Numbered from the stretch's first letter, positions 1-11,141 are shown. The stretch is 64,000 nt of DNA from Bedellia somnulentella (GCA_963576735.1 OY755182.1:3038001-3102000); one strand, 5' to 3'. The notes: generated by a model not told the origin, from the sequence alone. A program made the numbers and translations.

Positions 1-46
1 AAGAAATGGGGTAGTGCTATTCTAAGCCGACACTACACAGCAAATT
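1..46 (-). mobile_element. SINE-A, 5' (head) end only, cut by window edge
   Basis: The bases up to the TGCTGTGTAGTGTCGG head (read on the minus strand) match the head of the many SINE-A copies in the window. The rest lies off the left edge. Confidence 0.8.
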
Positions 47-562
47 GTGTTAATTACATTATTTTTAAAGCCTGACGTTTCGAAAATTTTTCAGTTATTA
101 TACAGTACTATAAAATTATTTATTAATACTAACTACCTTCACAAAGTTTAAGTTACATTTGCGTTTAATATTTGCTATGTACAAAAAGAGCTAATTTTAT
201 CTGAAGTCTTGCTTGATTAAAATATCCGAAAATCAATAGTTGTTTTAATTATAATGTGCAATCGTGAAAATCTTAGAAAATACTATGTAGACATATGAGT
301 TTTGGGTCACCATTTAAAATTATTTGTGTAGTCGAAAGAGATACAACATATAAAATTTATTTGCTTAGGCAAACATAAATAGTCTTTTACATTCCACATG
401 GAGTGAATGAATTGCTATCGTATGCTTAGTAGTTGTAAAAGTTCATCAAACTGAAAATATAAGAATTTTGCTAACATTATTTTCTATAGACCTATATTAT
501 CTTTCTAGGTAGAAAAATTAATGTAGTGTTTATGGATGAGAACAAATAGGCGCATCACTTTG
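47..562. other. Non-coding stretch, nothing recognised
   Basis: AT-rich sequence without a convincing reading frame, RNA gene or repeat known from the rest of the window. A GACGTTTCG motif near 73 recalls a repeat inserted at 43984-44089 but is too short to assign. Confidence 0.5.
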
Positions 563-809
563 TACATACATACATATACTCACGGCTATAAATCCCTTGA
601 AGGGGTAGCCAGAGCTAAGGAATTAGAAATTCCTCAGCCACTTTCGGAAAGTTCCGTGGGTAAAAGATGGTAAAATAAAGGTTTTTGGTGATGGGTCTCC
701 AACCGCATCGCCCAAAAATCCCTTAATAGCCCAATACCGTTAGTCGGCTCTTACGTACACCCATCGGAAGAAATGGGGTAGAGCTATTCTAAGCCAACAC
801 TACACAGCA
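563..809 (-). mobile_element. SINE-A copy, near full length
   Basis: Begins with the (TACA)n tail and TATACTCACGGC terminus and ends at the head TGCTGTGTAGTGTTGGC (minus strand). CTTTGTA occurs on both sides, a possible short target-site duplication. Confidence 0.85.
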
Positions 810-1166
810 TTGCTTTGTAGTTTAGTAAAAAGTATTTTGGTAATATGTGTAGTGTCGAATTAGAACAGCATTATCCTATATCCTGCCCCAAGGTTTTATA
901 CAAGGCAACTGAGGGATTGGTCTCATTTGAACATTTGGAGTCAAGCATGTAAAGTTAAATTATAAAATTAAAATAGTCCATCTCAAAATCTGAAACATTT
1001 ACCATGTATCAATCTCACATAATTACTTACTTACAAAATATACATTCGTGTCAAGATTTTATTACTGGAATAAATAAATTGTCAATAACTTTGTTGTCTT
1101 AGCTCTTCAAGGCTTATCCTTGACTAGCTTGTATTATCTCTAGACACTCAAGTCAATTAACGTAAT

Positions 1167-1262
1167 AAGGGGCAGGGTCATTACCATCTCTTGCAAATAC
1201 ACTGTCACATAACTAAATACTAGTTAGAAATGTGGGTTTCGTCGCGATGTTTCATATCAATT
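1167..1262 (-). mobile_element. SINE-B relic, middle part
   Basis: Diverged copy of the SINE-B middle: AATACACTGTCACAT, ATGTGGGTTTC and GATGTTT occur in the same order and spacing as in the intact copy at 21110-21469. Head and tail are not recognisable. Confidence 0.65.
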
Positions 1263-1388
1263 GCATTAATAATTTGAAAATCCCATTTTAAACTAGCTGT
1301 GTTTAAAACACACAAACTCATTATAACTGTGATATAGTGTCACTCAAGCATTTGGTTCCTTACTATTATTTCCTTCATAGTTAATAAA

Positions 1389-1603
1389 TGCTGTGTAGTG
1401 TTGGCTTAGAATAGCACTAACCCATTTCTTCCGGTGGGTGTACGTAAGAGGCGACTAACGGTATGGGGCTTTTAAGGGATTTTTGGGCGATGCGGTTGGA
1501 GACCCATTACCAACAACAATTATTTTTACCATCTTTTCCCCACTCACATTTCTAAAAGTGGCTGAGGAATTTTTAATTCCTTAGCTCTGGCTACCCGTTC
1601 GGC
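1389..1603 (+). mobile_element. SINE-A copy, 3' end lost
   Basis: Starts with GCTGTGTAGTGTTGGC and follows the family to GGCTACCCG. The terminal CGTGAGTATATG tail is missing and unrelated sequence follows. Confidence 0.8.
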
Positions 1604-1626
1604 GATTTGGACCTAAAATTACGAGT

Positions 1627-1651
1627 CTTTATTTATTTATTTATTTATTTA
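1627..1651. repeat. (TTTA)n microsatellite
   Basis: About six TTTA units in tandem. It may be a remnant tail but no element is attached. Confidence 0.8.
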
Positions 1652-2552
1652 AAGCCAACCAACAGTTCAAGAACAGAGTCTTTAATATAATAATAAAATT
1701 GGTTTATAGTATGTAACGACGATTATTATTCCACAATAAATTTTGTTTTAAGTGAAGCTGGTTAAAGAATATGTATAAATATTAGATCTTTTCCGACTTA
1801 ACGGGTTGCAAATATTTAAAATTCTGGAATTTATGACCTTTTACACAACCTCATTTTTTTTAAAATTTATCTTTTTTGAAACAAAAACAGAAGAAGGGGC
1901 TATTGTTAATATTGAATAATTATAATCGCAATCATCTTTATCATTATAATTATCTGTAAAAGATTATACGAATTGAGTTACCGACAGGGTTGCCAGTAAT
2001 TAACACGCAAATGTGGCCAGCCTAGCGTGAGCCAAACTCTTAAACAAACTTTTTGCTCAGAAAATATTGTTCCTATTTTTGCACGTACTATTTACAAAGG
2101 AACAGCCTAACAAAGATTTCAAACGTGGAATTATTTCATATTTAACGTTTTGCTGCTTCACTAATGGAATTATAATCATCGTTGTGGGTTTGTTTTTGAA
2201 AAGTTTTAGCAAATTATGATATCGTGTTTGCCATTGTCTTGCCATTCACTATGTGGTACCAGTTTAGAGCAGTACCGTTTCTTGTGTTCCTATTAGAATG
2301 ACAGGTTAGTTTATTAACTTTGTTGTTAATTACAAAAGTCGTGTCCAAAACTTCCAAGGCGTAAATACGAAGACAAATGTATAGAGGTAGCCATAGAGTT
2401 ACAATGTATACTGCTGAAGGTGTGGTGGGTGTATTTTTATTTTTTTTACATCATTGTAATTTACTGTCTACTAGCTCATTTCTTCCCAATAGTGTATAGT
2501 GAAAGATGATTTTCTACAAAAGATAGAACAAAAAAATAAAAATTAAAATCTA
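1652..2552. other. Non-coding intron-like stretch
   Basis: AT-rich. I see no exon with splice sites, no tRNA fold and no repeat shared with the rest of the window. Confidence 0.45.
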
Positions 2553-2707
2553 ATAGAGGATGTGCTTAAAAAATCAGGTATCTGAAATATTAAGACTAAA
2601 AGGGCATGTATAAAAAAAATATTAATGTAGATAAAGTTGAAGAAATTTTCCAGGATCATATAAAGTGGCGATCGATATTCTCTGCCTTCCCAAATTGAAA
2701 CTAACGA
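2553..2707 (+). pseudogene. RTE LINE relic, 3' end
   Basis: Decayed copy of the RTE C-terminus. It keeps GGGCATGTAT, CCAGGATCAT and AAGTGGCGATCGAT, the DNA counterparts of the RACM and QDR-KWRS peptides of the intact LINE at 21874-24945. Frames are broken. Confidence 0.7.
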
Positions 2708-2921
2708 CTCAAATCAAATCAAATATCAAATATTCTTTATTGTTCTAAAATAATTAACAAAAAGCATTAAATTAAAATCTTTTAAAAAATTATATAAAAT
2801 TCAATCGATTTGAGAATATAGTTATGTACTTATATATGATATAATTTACTACACAACACGGAGCTATTGAGATTGAAAAAATTACATAAACAAAACTAAA
2901 TATTAGGTATAAATTGGAGTG
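2708..2921 (-). mobile_element. Possible LINE 3' UTR with (TTTGA)n-like tail
   Basis: AAATCAAATCAAATATCAAATA at the left edge, followed by TTCTTTATTG, looks like the reverse complement of a LINE polyadenylation region and pentameric tail. A similar TTTGATTTGATATTTGA run lies near 28415. No coding part remains, so this is only a suggestion. Confidence 0.3.
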
Positions 2922-3165
2922 CCGTATCGTGAAGTGCTGGTTCAGGATGTCCTTACCCCTTTCTACCCATAAGTGTCGTAAGAGGTGACTAAGGATAAGA
3001 GGCTTTGAGAGGCCGAAGTGAGAAGAATAAAAGAGCATGTATGAGAAGTATAATGAATGTAAGGGAAGCAAGAGAGGTTTGTCAAGATCGTACTAAGTGG
3101 CGATCGATAGTCTCTGCCTACCCCAATGGGAATAATGGGCATGAATATAAGTAGGTAAGTAAGTA
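2922..3165 (+). mobile_element. Chimera: SINE-A head joined to RTE 3' end
   Basis: The first 90 bases are a diverged SINE-A head (ACCCCTTTCTACCCATA, GTCGTAAGAGGTGACTAAGG). At about 3013 the sequence switches to the RTE coding end (GAAGTGAGAAGAATAAAAGA) and continues to TACCCCAATGGGAATAATGG and a (TAAG)-type tail. Both parts have the same orientation. Confidence 0.7.
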
Positions 3166-4820
3166 TCAATCAGTAACAAGCATAAAATAGAATTTGGAAT
3201 TTCGGGTGTTTGATTTATCGTTATCAACACAAAATTGTTTAATTTTGTAATTACAATAATTTGTCAGAAAATAGCTTTGTAGTACTTATAGTATACACTT
3301 TCAAAATAATTTCTACAAACTTTGATCGAAATTAACCAATTTAAACCAATTACTGCAATCATTAGCCCGCTATTTTTATTTGAAATTCAAACCGAATTTG
3401 GAACGCGGACGTGCCATTCGTATTAATTGACGATTCATCGGAAATGCGCTGTTCTATTTTTAAAAGAACATTCTAAATGATTTGTACTTTTATATTTATG
3501 TTAGCTTTAATGCAATAGTGTTTAGTTATAAGTTTCTTTTTATTTAACATGAATTAGTAGAGTTAAAATTAAACATCTAGTTATAGTATAATTATTAAAA
3601 ATCACTACAACACGGTCTGTCTTTTACAATTTTAGGTACTAAATTGACTTTTGATTGATCAAGTAATTGTTTCAGTTATTATTGGCTGATTAATCGTCTT
3701 TAGTTCAAAGACGGCTCTTTTGCATTGTAAATTAGTTTTCCCTCATCAAACTACGACATTTACTTAAATTATACGTTTAGTGATACGATTACGATTATAC
3801 ATGAAAAAGTTCCATTGGCATAAAACGGTAAAAATCAGACCTCTTTGTGTGAATTTTGTACGCATTAGCATTCGGTGACAGGTGGGAACTGCCACCAATT
3901 CTACTATTCGAAATTTAAACGTTCACTTGTTCCGTTGCTGGCCGCTTTTATTTCTTTTTATGTTTTTTTATGATACCGTTTTCTGTGGCTTTGTGGATGC
4001 AAGATTTTATGGTATTTATTTGTACACCAATTTTTTATTTTGATATACAAATCCAAGTATAGAATAATTTAATCAGATGTAGAATGCAGAATGTAGCAAT
4101 GAATGTATTATGCAAAATAACTAACTTTCCAATAATAGAACAGTTATTGGATTTTTCTTTCTCAGATGAGATAAGATAGAGTCAAACTGTCATCTTTTAG
4201 TTGAAATTACTGTTAACATACTATAAACTTTGTGCCGTGTATATAAGCATTAATATGTTTTAGAATTGTACCAACAAATTAATTTGCATTATTTGCAGAG
4301 TTCAATTTACTCTTCAGCTGCCAGTGACATTTAACTTGCATTAAATACATAAAAAAATCTCATGTAATCTGGCTGGGAACCTTTTTTAATGAACAAGTCG
4401 ACTAATACATAAATCCATCGCTTGTACTAATAAATAATTCAAAATCAGTTCACACTCATTTATTTATCGGAAACGTAAACAAAATAAAAACACATGTTCT
4501 ATTCAAAAATCGAACTAGGTCAGCTTTTAAACGATACAAACTGAAACACGGAGTAATAAAATTTTAAAAAGTTTGCAGTATTCGAAAACCTCCTTTTGTA
4601 ATTTTTCAGTTTTGCTTACAAACAGTGCACTTTATAGCCCTGAACACGAAATCAGGTCATTGTATGCCAATTTGCAATTATAATGAAAATGCTTTTGTAA
4701 CCTTTTGATCAATTAACCTTTTGTTATATTAATAATATTATGTTTACTATCTCTGTGTCGGTATAAAAAGTCTTATGATTAATACAGTTTCAACATATTT
4801 CATATGTTTTTTTCGAATAA
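3166..4820. other. Non-coding intron-like stretch
   Basis: No repeat family shared with the rest of the window, no plausible exon and no RNA gene seen. A weak SINE-A head-like piece follows at 4822-4866 (GGAAGAAATGAGGTAGTGC). Confidence 0.45.
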
Positions 4821-5307
4821 CCATGGGAAGAAATGAGGTAGTGCAATTTTCAACCGCGGTACATTAAATGTTGGTGAATCATGGTTGTTCTAAAGGCTAT
4901 TTTAAAGTTAACCGTGAGTATATGTATGTGTGTATTATTGAATTTCCTATCATTTAAAATGATGTCAATCAAAATTCTCACATGTACAAGAAACACAAAT
5001 ACATTCTTAGAAGCAGAACCGTATTACTCATGAGACTTTAAAGTAAACGTCATAACATGTTATAGCTTATAAATCGTAGTTACAACGTCTCAATTTATAT
5101 ACGAATTTTGGTTTATCGGTGCCCCGTCAAAGTAAGCTCCGGTTGGTTCTATAGGGAGTTGAGCTGTTGGTGCATAAATTAACTGAACTTAACAGTAAAC
5201 GTCAATAGTGAGTTCCATTCACTTCGATGCTTTGTGTGTCGTGCTTGGGATGTCGAATTGACTTTTATTGATATGAGATTGGATTTTAAGTCAATTTTAT
5301 TAATATT

Positions 5308-5949
5308 AACATAACATAAACGTTCACGCCGAATATCCCCGAAGGGGTTATATTATTTTATATTAGATGGGCGATAAGCGCTACGGGTTTCCGCACTGAG
5401 CCCGGCATGGCAAGCCATTGTACGTGGACCAAGTGGTCATTTAATTCTCCCAACCTAATTCCATCCAGAAGGCGAGTAGCTTATCCAGGTCAGCTACTGC
5501 CCCTGGGAGCGACTTTATGGATCCTATCGTGTTATAGCGGATATCGGCTACCCCCGTGCATTCCTGGAGCACGTAAGCAACCGTTTCGTCAGCTTCCATG
5601 CACGCTCGGCACATGGGGCTGTCGGTAAGGGGTTGGCAGAGGTACTAATACTTCTGAACATCACGTGACATTGTCACCTGGCGTTCAGAGTACCCACGTT
5701 TTGCATGGACAGTGTACTCACGTGATAGGGGGCGCCTATCGCCGTTTTGTACGAATACACGGTCACATGACTAAGTAGAACTCAGCCATGTGGGTTTCCT
5801 CACGATGTTTTCCCTCACCGTTAAAAACCGTGATAAATTCACCACACATATGTCTTTATAAAAGACAAATTGGTGTAGGCCCGACCCGGGATTTGAACAC
5901 TAGTCGCTTGCACGTTAACCGGTGTTCTACCCATTGAGCTATCACGTCG
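5308..5949 (-). mobile_element. SINE-B copy interrupted by a LINE fragment
   Basis: The two parts, 5308-5349 and 5627-5949, together make one SINE-B on the minus strand: tRNA-like head at the right (GTGATAGCTCAATGGGTAGA) and AACATAACATAAACG tail at the left. TTTTATTAATATT flanks it on both sides (about 5295-5307 and 5950-5962), a 13-bp target-site duplication. The insert at 5350-5626 is bounded by AAGGGGTT repeats. Confidence 0.85.
5350..5626 (-). pseudogene. 5'-truncated LINE, last 59 codons plus 3' UTR
   Basis: On the minus strand bases 5620-5441 read as an open 59-codon segment ending in TAA. It contains a CPMC-like metal-binding pattern (MCRACMEADETV then LQEC) and ends in KLLAFWMELGWEN. 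A CxxC...(H)...C knuckle followed by LLxFWxELGW close to the stop is familiar from the C-termini of arthropod non-LTR retrotransposons. The expected His before VLxEC is a Tyr here (AYVLQEC). The piece sits inside a SINE-B with AAGGGGTT at 5342-5349 and 5627-5634, an 8-bp target-site duplication. It is GC-rich compared with its surroundings. The clade is not certain. Confidence 0.75.
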
Positions 5950-6008
5950 TTTTATTAATATTGTCCCTTTTATTTTTGTCGACTTATTTACCATTTCATT
6001 TTATGCAA

Positions 6009-6247
6009 TGCCGTGTAGTGCTGACTTATAATGTCACTATCCCTTTCTACCTTCGGGTGTCGTTATAGGAGACTAACGGTATGGAGCTTTTTAAGTGGTT
6101 TTTAGGCCATGCGGTCGAAGACCCATTACCAACGATACTTTATTCCTACCATCTTGTCCCCTATCAACTTCCAAATGTGGTTGAGGAGTTTCTAGCCCTG
6201 AAGTTCTGGCTACCTCTTTTCGGGATTTGTGGCCGTGAGTATATGTA
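6009..6247 (+). mobile_element. SINE-A copy, subfamily with GATACTTTATT
   Basis: Starts GCCGTGTAGTGCTGAC and ends GGCCGTGAGTATATGTA. It differs from most copies by CCCTTTCTACC, AAGTGGTTTTT and GATACTTTATTCC, a third subfamily also seen at 29125, 32465 and 48266. It joins the next copy tail to tail. Confidence 0.85.
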
Positions 6248-6502
6248 AGTATACATACATACATACATATACTCACGGCTATATTTCCCTAGAAGGGGTA
6301 GCCAGAGCTAAGGAATTAGAAATTCCTCAGCCACTTTTTGAAGTTGAGTGTGGAAAAGATGGTAAAATAAAGGTTGTTGGTGATGGGTCTCCAACCTCAT
6401 CGCCCAAAAATCCCTTAAAACCCCCAATACCGTTAGTCGCCTCTTACGTACACCCACCGGAAGAAATGGGGTAGTGCTATTCTAAGCCGACACTACACAG
6501 CA
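6248..6502 (-). mobile_element. SINE-A copy, full length
   Basis: Tail (TACA)n with TATACTCACGGC at left, head GTGTAGTGTCGGC at right. It is arranged tail to tail with the copy at 6009-6247, so the pair could form a hairpin. Confidence 0.9.
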
Positions 6503-6810
6503 ATGTAATGTAAGTATCTATGTATGTATAAAACAATAGTGTACGGTTTTTTACCCAATACTATAAATAATTTCGGTCTGCTGTTGCCAAGTATATTCCT
6601 CACTAAAATAGCTCTCAAATTAGAGCTCATCACACATTGCATTGGGAATGTTAAATGCTAAGTGCTTTAACTATCTATTTGCAGCCAACATTTATTTTCA
6701 GCTGATGCTTGATGCGAATAAGGCAATAAATGGTTTATATTGCATTAAATCCTGCAAATAGTTCGAGTTGAGACTGTTAACATACTAGAAATCAGATTTG
6801 GGTAGCAATG

Positions 6811-7258
6811 ACATACATACATACATATACTCACGCCATTAGTTCCCATTGGGGTAGGCAGAGACTATTGATCGCCACTTCGTACGATTCAGACAAACCT
6901 CTCTAGCTTCGTTTACATCCATCAATCTTTTCATGCATGCTCTTTTATTGCTGTGTAGTGTCGGCTTAGAATAACACTACCCCATTTCTTCCGGTGGGTG
7001 TACGTAAGAGGCGACTAACGGTTTTGGGGCTTTTAAAGGATTTTGGGCGATGCGGTTGGAGACCCATCACCAACAACCTTTATTTCACTATCTTTTCCCG
7101 ACGCAACTTCCAAAAGTGGCTGAGGAACTTCAAGTTCCTTAGCTCTGGCTACCCCTTCTAGGGATTTATAGCCGTGAGTATATGTATGTATGTATGCTCT
7201 TTTATTTTTCATACTTCGGACGCCAGCCTTTTTGAGCACACTCTCAATTTGGTCCTAA
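6811..7258 (-). pseudogene. RTE LINE 3' fragment split by a SINE-A
   Basis: The parts 6811-6949 and 7194-7258 join into one RTE 3' end on the minus strand: tail TATACTCACGCC, then the DNA for the KWRS, NEAREVC, KNKRACM and AGVRSMK peptides. The SINE-A between them is flanked by ATGCTCTTTTATT at 6937-6949 and 7194-7206, a 13-bp duplication of LINE sequence, so the SINE landed in an existing LINE fragment. Confidence 0.9.
6950..7193 (+). mobile_element. SINE-A copy nested in an RTE fragment
   Basis: Complete copy from GCTGTGTAGTGTCGGC to GTGAGTATATGTATGTATGT. The 13-bp target-site duplication in the host LINE makes both ends exact, so this copy is a good reference for the true termini of the family. 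Confidence 0.92.
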
Positions 7259-7419
7259 ATTTGGTAGCAATGAGATTTTTGATAAAACTACTTAACGTAA
7301 CAGTAATAAACATATGATGAATAAATATTTTTTTGAAAGAAAGATTGACAATATATTCACAATTAAATTTAATTATCCATGTACTATAAACTTCAAATAG
7401 GACAAACCTATTTCTTGTC

Positions 7420-7680
7420 AATGCTGTGTAGTGTCGGCTTAGAATAGCTCTACCCCATTTCTACCCGTGGGTGATCGTAAGAGGCGACTAAGGGTATAGG
7501 GGCTTTTTAAGTAACTTTTGGGCGATGTGGTTGGAGACCGGTCATCAACAATTATTTATTATATTTACTTTACTTCCAAAAGTGGCTGAGGAATATTTTA
7601 TTTTCAAACCTCTGGCTACCCCGTTTAGGGATATATAGCCGTGAGCATATGTATGTATGTATGTTGTCATTAGAGGAATG
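7420..7680 (+). mobile_element. SINE-A copy, GTGATCG subfamily
   Basis: Follows the subfamily with CTACCCGTGGGTGATCGTAAG and AAGGGTATAGGGG. It ends in GTGAGCATATGTATGTATGTATG near 7664, followed by TTGTCATTAGAGG that leads into an RTE piece. TTGTCA also precedes its head. Confidence 0.85.
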
Positions 7681-7869
7681 TAAAGTAGTAGAGGACGACC
7701 ACGAATCACACATTTAGATCAATTAGAGAATGTGTTTAAGAAGGCAGGCATCCGAAGCGCGAAGAATAAAGAGTATGTACGTAAACGAAGCTAGAGAGGT
7801 TTGCGATTGATAATCTCTGCCTACCCCAATGGGAACTAACAGCGTGAGTATATGTGTATGTATGTATGT
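7681..7869 (+). pseudogene. RTE LINE 3' fragment adjoining a SINE-A
   Basis: Reads from AGTAGTAGAGGACGACC to TACCCCAATGGGAACTAACAG and CGTGAGTATATG + (TATG)n, with internal deletions and stops. TATTTCTTGTC at 7409-7419 and 7870-7880 flanks the SINE and this piece together. Confidence 0.85.
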
Positions 7870-8528
7870 TATTTCTTGTCCTTAATTTCGTACGAGATGC
7901 CTTATCTACATAATAGAACCTTATCCGCGCTAAAAGATAGAAAGCGTGAAATCTATGAAAGTTATTTACTAGAAATCTACCACAATATTTGGACAAACAT
8001 GTTTGTGTTAGGTCTCCAATGTCCTGTTACTTAGAAATTATTGCGTAACATAATTTCTAGTTTAAGTAAATAGACTCAAGTTTGGCCTATAGTGAAAGTT
8101 GAGAGTATCTAAGCGTAACTTAGACTGCGTAACTTTTTGAGACCAGCTTTTCGGTTGTTTAAGTTCACTAAACACATTAGGTTTGAGAGAACTTTCAGGT
8201 CACTATTCGTTTTTTTTTAGGATTTAATACATACAAGAGAATATTTCTTATTACGATGGATGCAAGAAAAAACAATCAAAATCTAAGATGGTGCAAAATA
8301 AGTTAAAATATTAATAATATTTTAATAAATGAAACGATAAGTTACAAATATGTACGTATCGGAACTGAGATAAAGGCTGATTGCACATGAATAATATCAT
8401 TGACACCATAATAGTTTCAGCGTGGGCTATCGACTAACTACGGTACGGACTAGCTCGGCTGAGCCTAAAATAATTCATAGTGCAAATAATGTACATAAAG
8501 TAGAACCGAACAGTTTTTTTTCTTGACC

Positions 8529-8760
8529 TTAAATTGAGCGACTGGATACGTGTGATAGGTAGGTATGACTACCTTCTTGGTCCTGAGGTTGCGGGTTCGA
8601 TCCTCGCTGAGAGCAACATTTACGTGATGAGCATAAATGATTGTTTCTTAGTCTTGGATGTTGTTTATGTTTGTATTATATAATATTAAATATATTGTTG
8701 AGTTAATATCCCCACATACCATGTTTATATAGTAGTACGTCCATATATTTAAACAATTAA
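8529..8760 (+). mobile_element. tRNA-derived SINE, family D
   Basis: GCGGGTTCGATCCTCGCTGAG matches a pol III B box (GGTTCGANTCC) and is followed by the body GAGAGCAACATTTACGTGATG shared with 10745-10921. The 3' part matches 34201-34304. The A-box region is degenerate. Confidence 0.75.
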
Positions 8761-9060
8761 AAAAGAAAATATATTCTCGAATACTGAAACGATAAAATAA
8801 CACTATGGTTATTAAGTGACTTAAGCTGGGCTTGACTCTAAGTCAACCGAACATGAATATTTGCAAGCATTCCACACAGTTTGCACTCAAGTATCTGATC
8901 CAATCTTAAGTAAGATTACCGACAACGCACTTAAGCACCTTAGTCTAATAAGTTTGCTAAGTAAACTGCGCTTGTTGAACGCTCTTAGCTCAGAATTTCT
9001 AACCAATATTGCTGTAACACTATTTATCGCTATTATTTTTATGAAAAATATAAACGACAT

Positions 9061-9350
9061 CTAGTGGTCCGCTTCAGCTTCGCCCGGATGGTGTTAAGTA
9101 TTATTCATTGCTTACCACTTACAATATTCAGCGTGATATATATAGCTTAAGTTGCTCCTGAAAGTTTTAGCTATAGCAGCATACAAACAAATTTTCCCTA
9201 CTATTAATATTATAAAAAGTAACCTATGTCCTTTTCCTGGTTCTAAGGTACCTCTCCACGAATATTCATTTAAATCAGATCATCCGTTCTTGAGTTAAAA
9301 AATAGTGCGACTAACACCACTATATGATACTATTTTATATACATATAAGA
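9061..9350 (-). mobile_element. Non-autonomous Helitron-like element
   Basis: Minus-strand 3' end GGACCACTAG and internal ACTCAAGAACGGATGATCTG resemble the elements at 33520-33716 and 52154-52346. The 5' end is taken at TCTTATATG (9350). The flanking base at the CTAG end is not the expected one, so the boundary is less sure. Confidence 0.6.
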
Positions 9351-9446
9351 TGTGCTAAACCGTTATTTCGAAGAACATTGGTAAAACTACTCTAAATAAA
9401 AATACCCTAGCAGTAAAATTATATTCATATTTGTTTCTTTGCAACT

Positions 9447-9596
9447 CAAACGTTCACGCTGTCTACCCCCGAAGGGTTTGACAGAGGTAGTATTACTTTT
9501 GAACATCACGTGACACTCTGACCTGGTGTTCAGAGTACCCACGTTTTGCTTGACACGTGTACTCACGTGATAGGGCACAGGCCTATCGCCGTTTCC
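9447..9596 (-). mobile_element. SINE-B, 3' part only
   Basis: AAACGTTCACGC tail core, CCCCCGAAGGG hairpin, then the body through GCCTATCGCCGTTT. The tRNA-like head is missing, as expected for a 5'-truncated insertion. Confidence 0.8.
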
Positions 9597-10136
9597 AGTT
9601 TATCGCACAATAATCTCAATGTATAAAACTCAAAGGTGACATATTAACGTACAGCCAAAATCATTAGACGGATCGGGCTGAAAATTGACATGCAGTGGGA
9701 TGTTATGACGTAGGTATCCGCTAAGAAAGGATTTTTGAAAATTCGAGCCCTAAGGGAGCTAAAAGAGCGTGAACGAAACTGCGGGCACTAGCTAGTCACT
9801 TATGAAAGCTCCAATACTCCCAATAGGAAGAAATGAATTAGATCTATTCTAAGCCGAAAATACAGGGCTTTATTTTCACAATAAAATAAAATAAAATAAA
9901 AAGTTTTTTTTTGTCTTTGACACATACAACAAAAAAATATAGATAATAATACAGTGAAAAGAAGTTAAAAAAGAAGAACTAATTAAATAACAATAAAAAA
10001 AAGACAAAATGGTTAAGAGCTCGGTCTAACCACTAAAAGCAGATAGCTCCGGTTTTCAGCTCTAACCAATACTTGTAACTAAATAAAACTTATAATAAAT
10101 AAACAATGACTAACTATTATTATTATTTTGTTCCAG
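9597..10136. other. Intron just upstream of the first exon, with repeat debris
   Basis: Contains a SINE-A head-like piece on the minus strand (9828-9867), then an (AAAAT)n run near 9884 and an A-rich stretch ending in GCTCGGTCTAACCAC. The latter may be a LINE 3' UTR. A pyrimidine tract and TTCCAG close the intron at 10136. Confidence 0.5.
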
Positions 10137-10264
10137 AATCACAAATGACAACTAAAAAGATATCAGAAGAGCCAGAGTTCGAGCGCCCTATCGGCAACCA
10201 CACGTTCTTTCTTGGCAGAGAGGCGGTGCTCGGCTGCTCTGTCTATAATTTAGCAAAGCATAAA
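10137..10264 (+). CDS. Exon: start of Ig domain 1, DIP/lachesin-like cell-surface protein
   Basis: An internal exon of 128 bp between an acceptor (ATTTTGTTCCAG) and a donor (AAA^GTAAGT). It begins with the last two bases of a split codon and then reads 42 codons: a linker, EEPEFERPIGNHTF, then GREAVLGCSVYNLAKHK. The Cys in VLGCSV is the B-strand cysteine of an immunoglobulin V/C2 domain, and NHT is an N-glycosylation sequon. The intron after it is phase 0 and joins in frame to VGWLRAED at 27674. A sequence of the type PEF-P-N-T--GR-A-L-C-V--L--KVGW is typical of insect DPR-interacting proteins (DIPs) and related lachesin-like Ig proteins, which act in neuronal surface recognition. The exact paralogue cannot be decided. 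The signal-peptide exon is outside the window. Confidence 0.88.
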
Positions 10265-10351
10265 GTAAGTTGATAGTTTTTTTTATTATTTCTTTGCGGT
10301 TCTGTGCCAAAGAGTTAAAAAGGGCTTTTAAAGAGCTCAATTGGTACAAAG

Positions 10352-10549
10352 GTGGAAGGTAATGTGAGAAGAGGACGGCCGAGGAGGACACACCTTGACT
10401 AAATACTAGTTTACATTATGACCATGTATGAAAATATTGATGGATGTAAACGAAGCTAGACAAGTTTCTAGGATCGCACAATGTGGCGATCGATCATCTC
10501 TGTCTACCCGAATAGGAAATAATGGAGTGAGTTTATGTATGTATGAGCT
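10352..10549 (+). pseudogene. RTE LINE 3' fragment, decayed
   Basis: Begins GTGGAAGGTAATGTGAGAAG (the VEGNV-R region) and runs through GATGGATGTAAACGAAGCTAG to GTCTACCCGAATAGG and a short TATG tail. It lies about 90 bases after the exon donor. Confidence 0.8.
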
Positions 10550-10744
10550 TTCGTGTTATACACTATAATTGTCTGTCCGTCCGTCCTGCATATGATGAAC
10601 CGTGATAACTATATCATAAATGAATAAATATTTAAGGGTTATTTTTAAAGTTTTCAATGAATTCCATTTCATTTGATTTTTTTTCTTATATTGACAATCA
10701 TAACCGATCAATAGATAACTCAGATCAAGTTAACGCCCAACGAT

Positions 10745-10921
10745 AAATTTACTATTATATAATACCCATATAAATAACAGCATAGACTAAGAAAAAAACA
10801 TTTACGCTAATCACATAAATGTTGCTCTCAGTGGGGATCGAACCCGCAACCTTGAGGTTGCGACCGAGAACCGCAACCGAGAAGTTAGTCCCTATCCATT
10901 CGGCCACGGACGTCGTATACG
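10745..10921 (-). mobile_element. tRNA-derived SINE, family D
   Basis: Minus strand reads CGTGGCCGAATGGATAGGG (A-box-like) then GGGTTCGATCCCCACTGAGAG (B box) and AACATTTATGTGATTAGCG. A 20-bp stretch around the CGGTTGCGGTT run is partly duplicated between the boxes. Confidence 0.8.
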
Positions 10922-11141
10922 GCTGAAATATAAACAGAATATAGAGTTTTATAAAAATAGTGTCTTGTAGGCTCCCACAAAATAGATGTTTATTTTTGTC
11001 TTTTTTATTTGCGGACCTCATTGTTAGCAAGTTTGTTTCTAAATTGTCTGTTTTTATCTCTGTGCTTTGTGTTGCTTTATATGTACCTAATAGTAACCAA
11101 TGTATAAAAAAGGTTTTTTTATATGCGATAGTATCGGAAGA

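Noticed and set aside
5407..5628. Plus-strand open frame of 73 codons with proline/serine-rich product
   Set aside because: It is the reverse shadow of the LINE fragment coded on the minus strand at 5441-5620.
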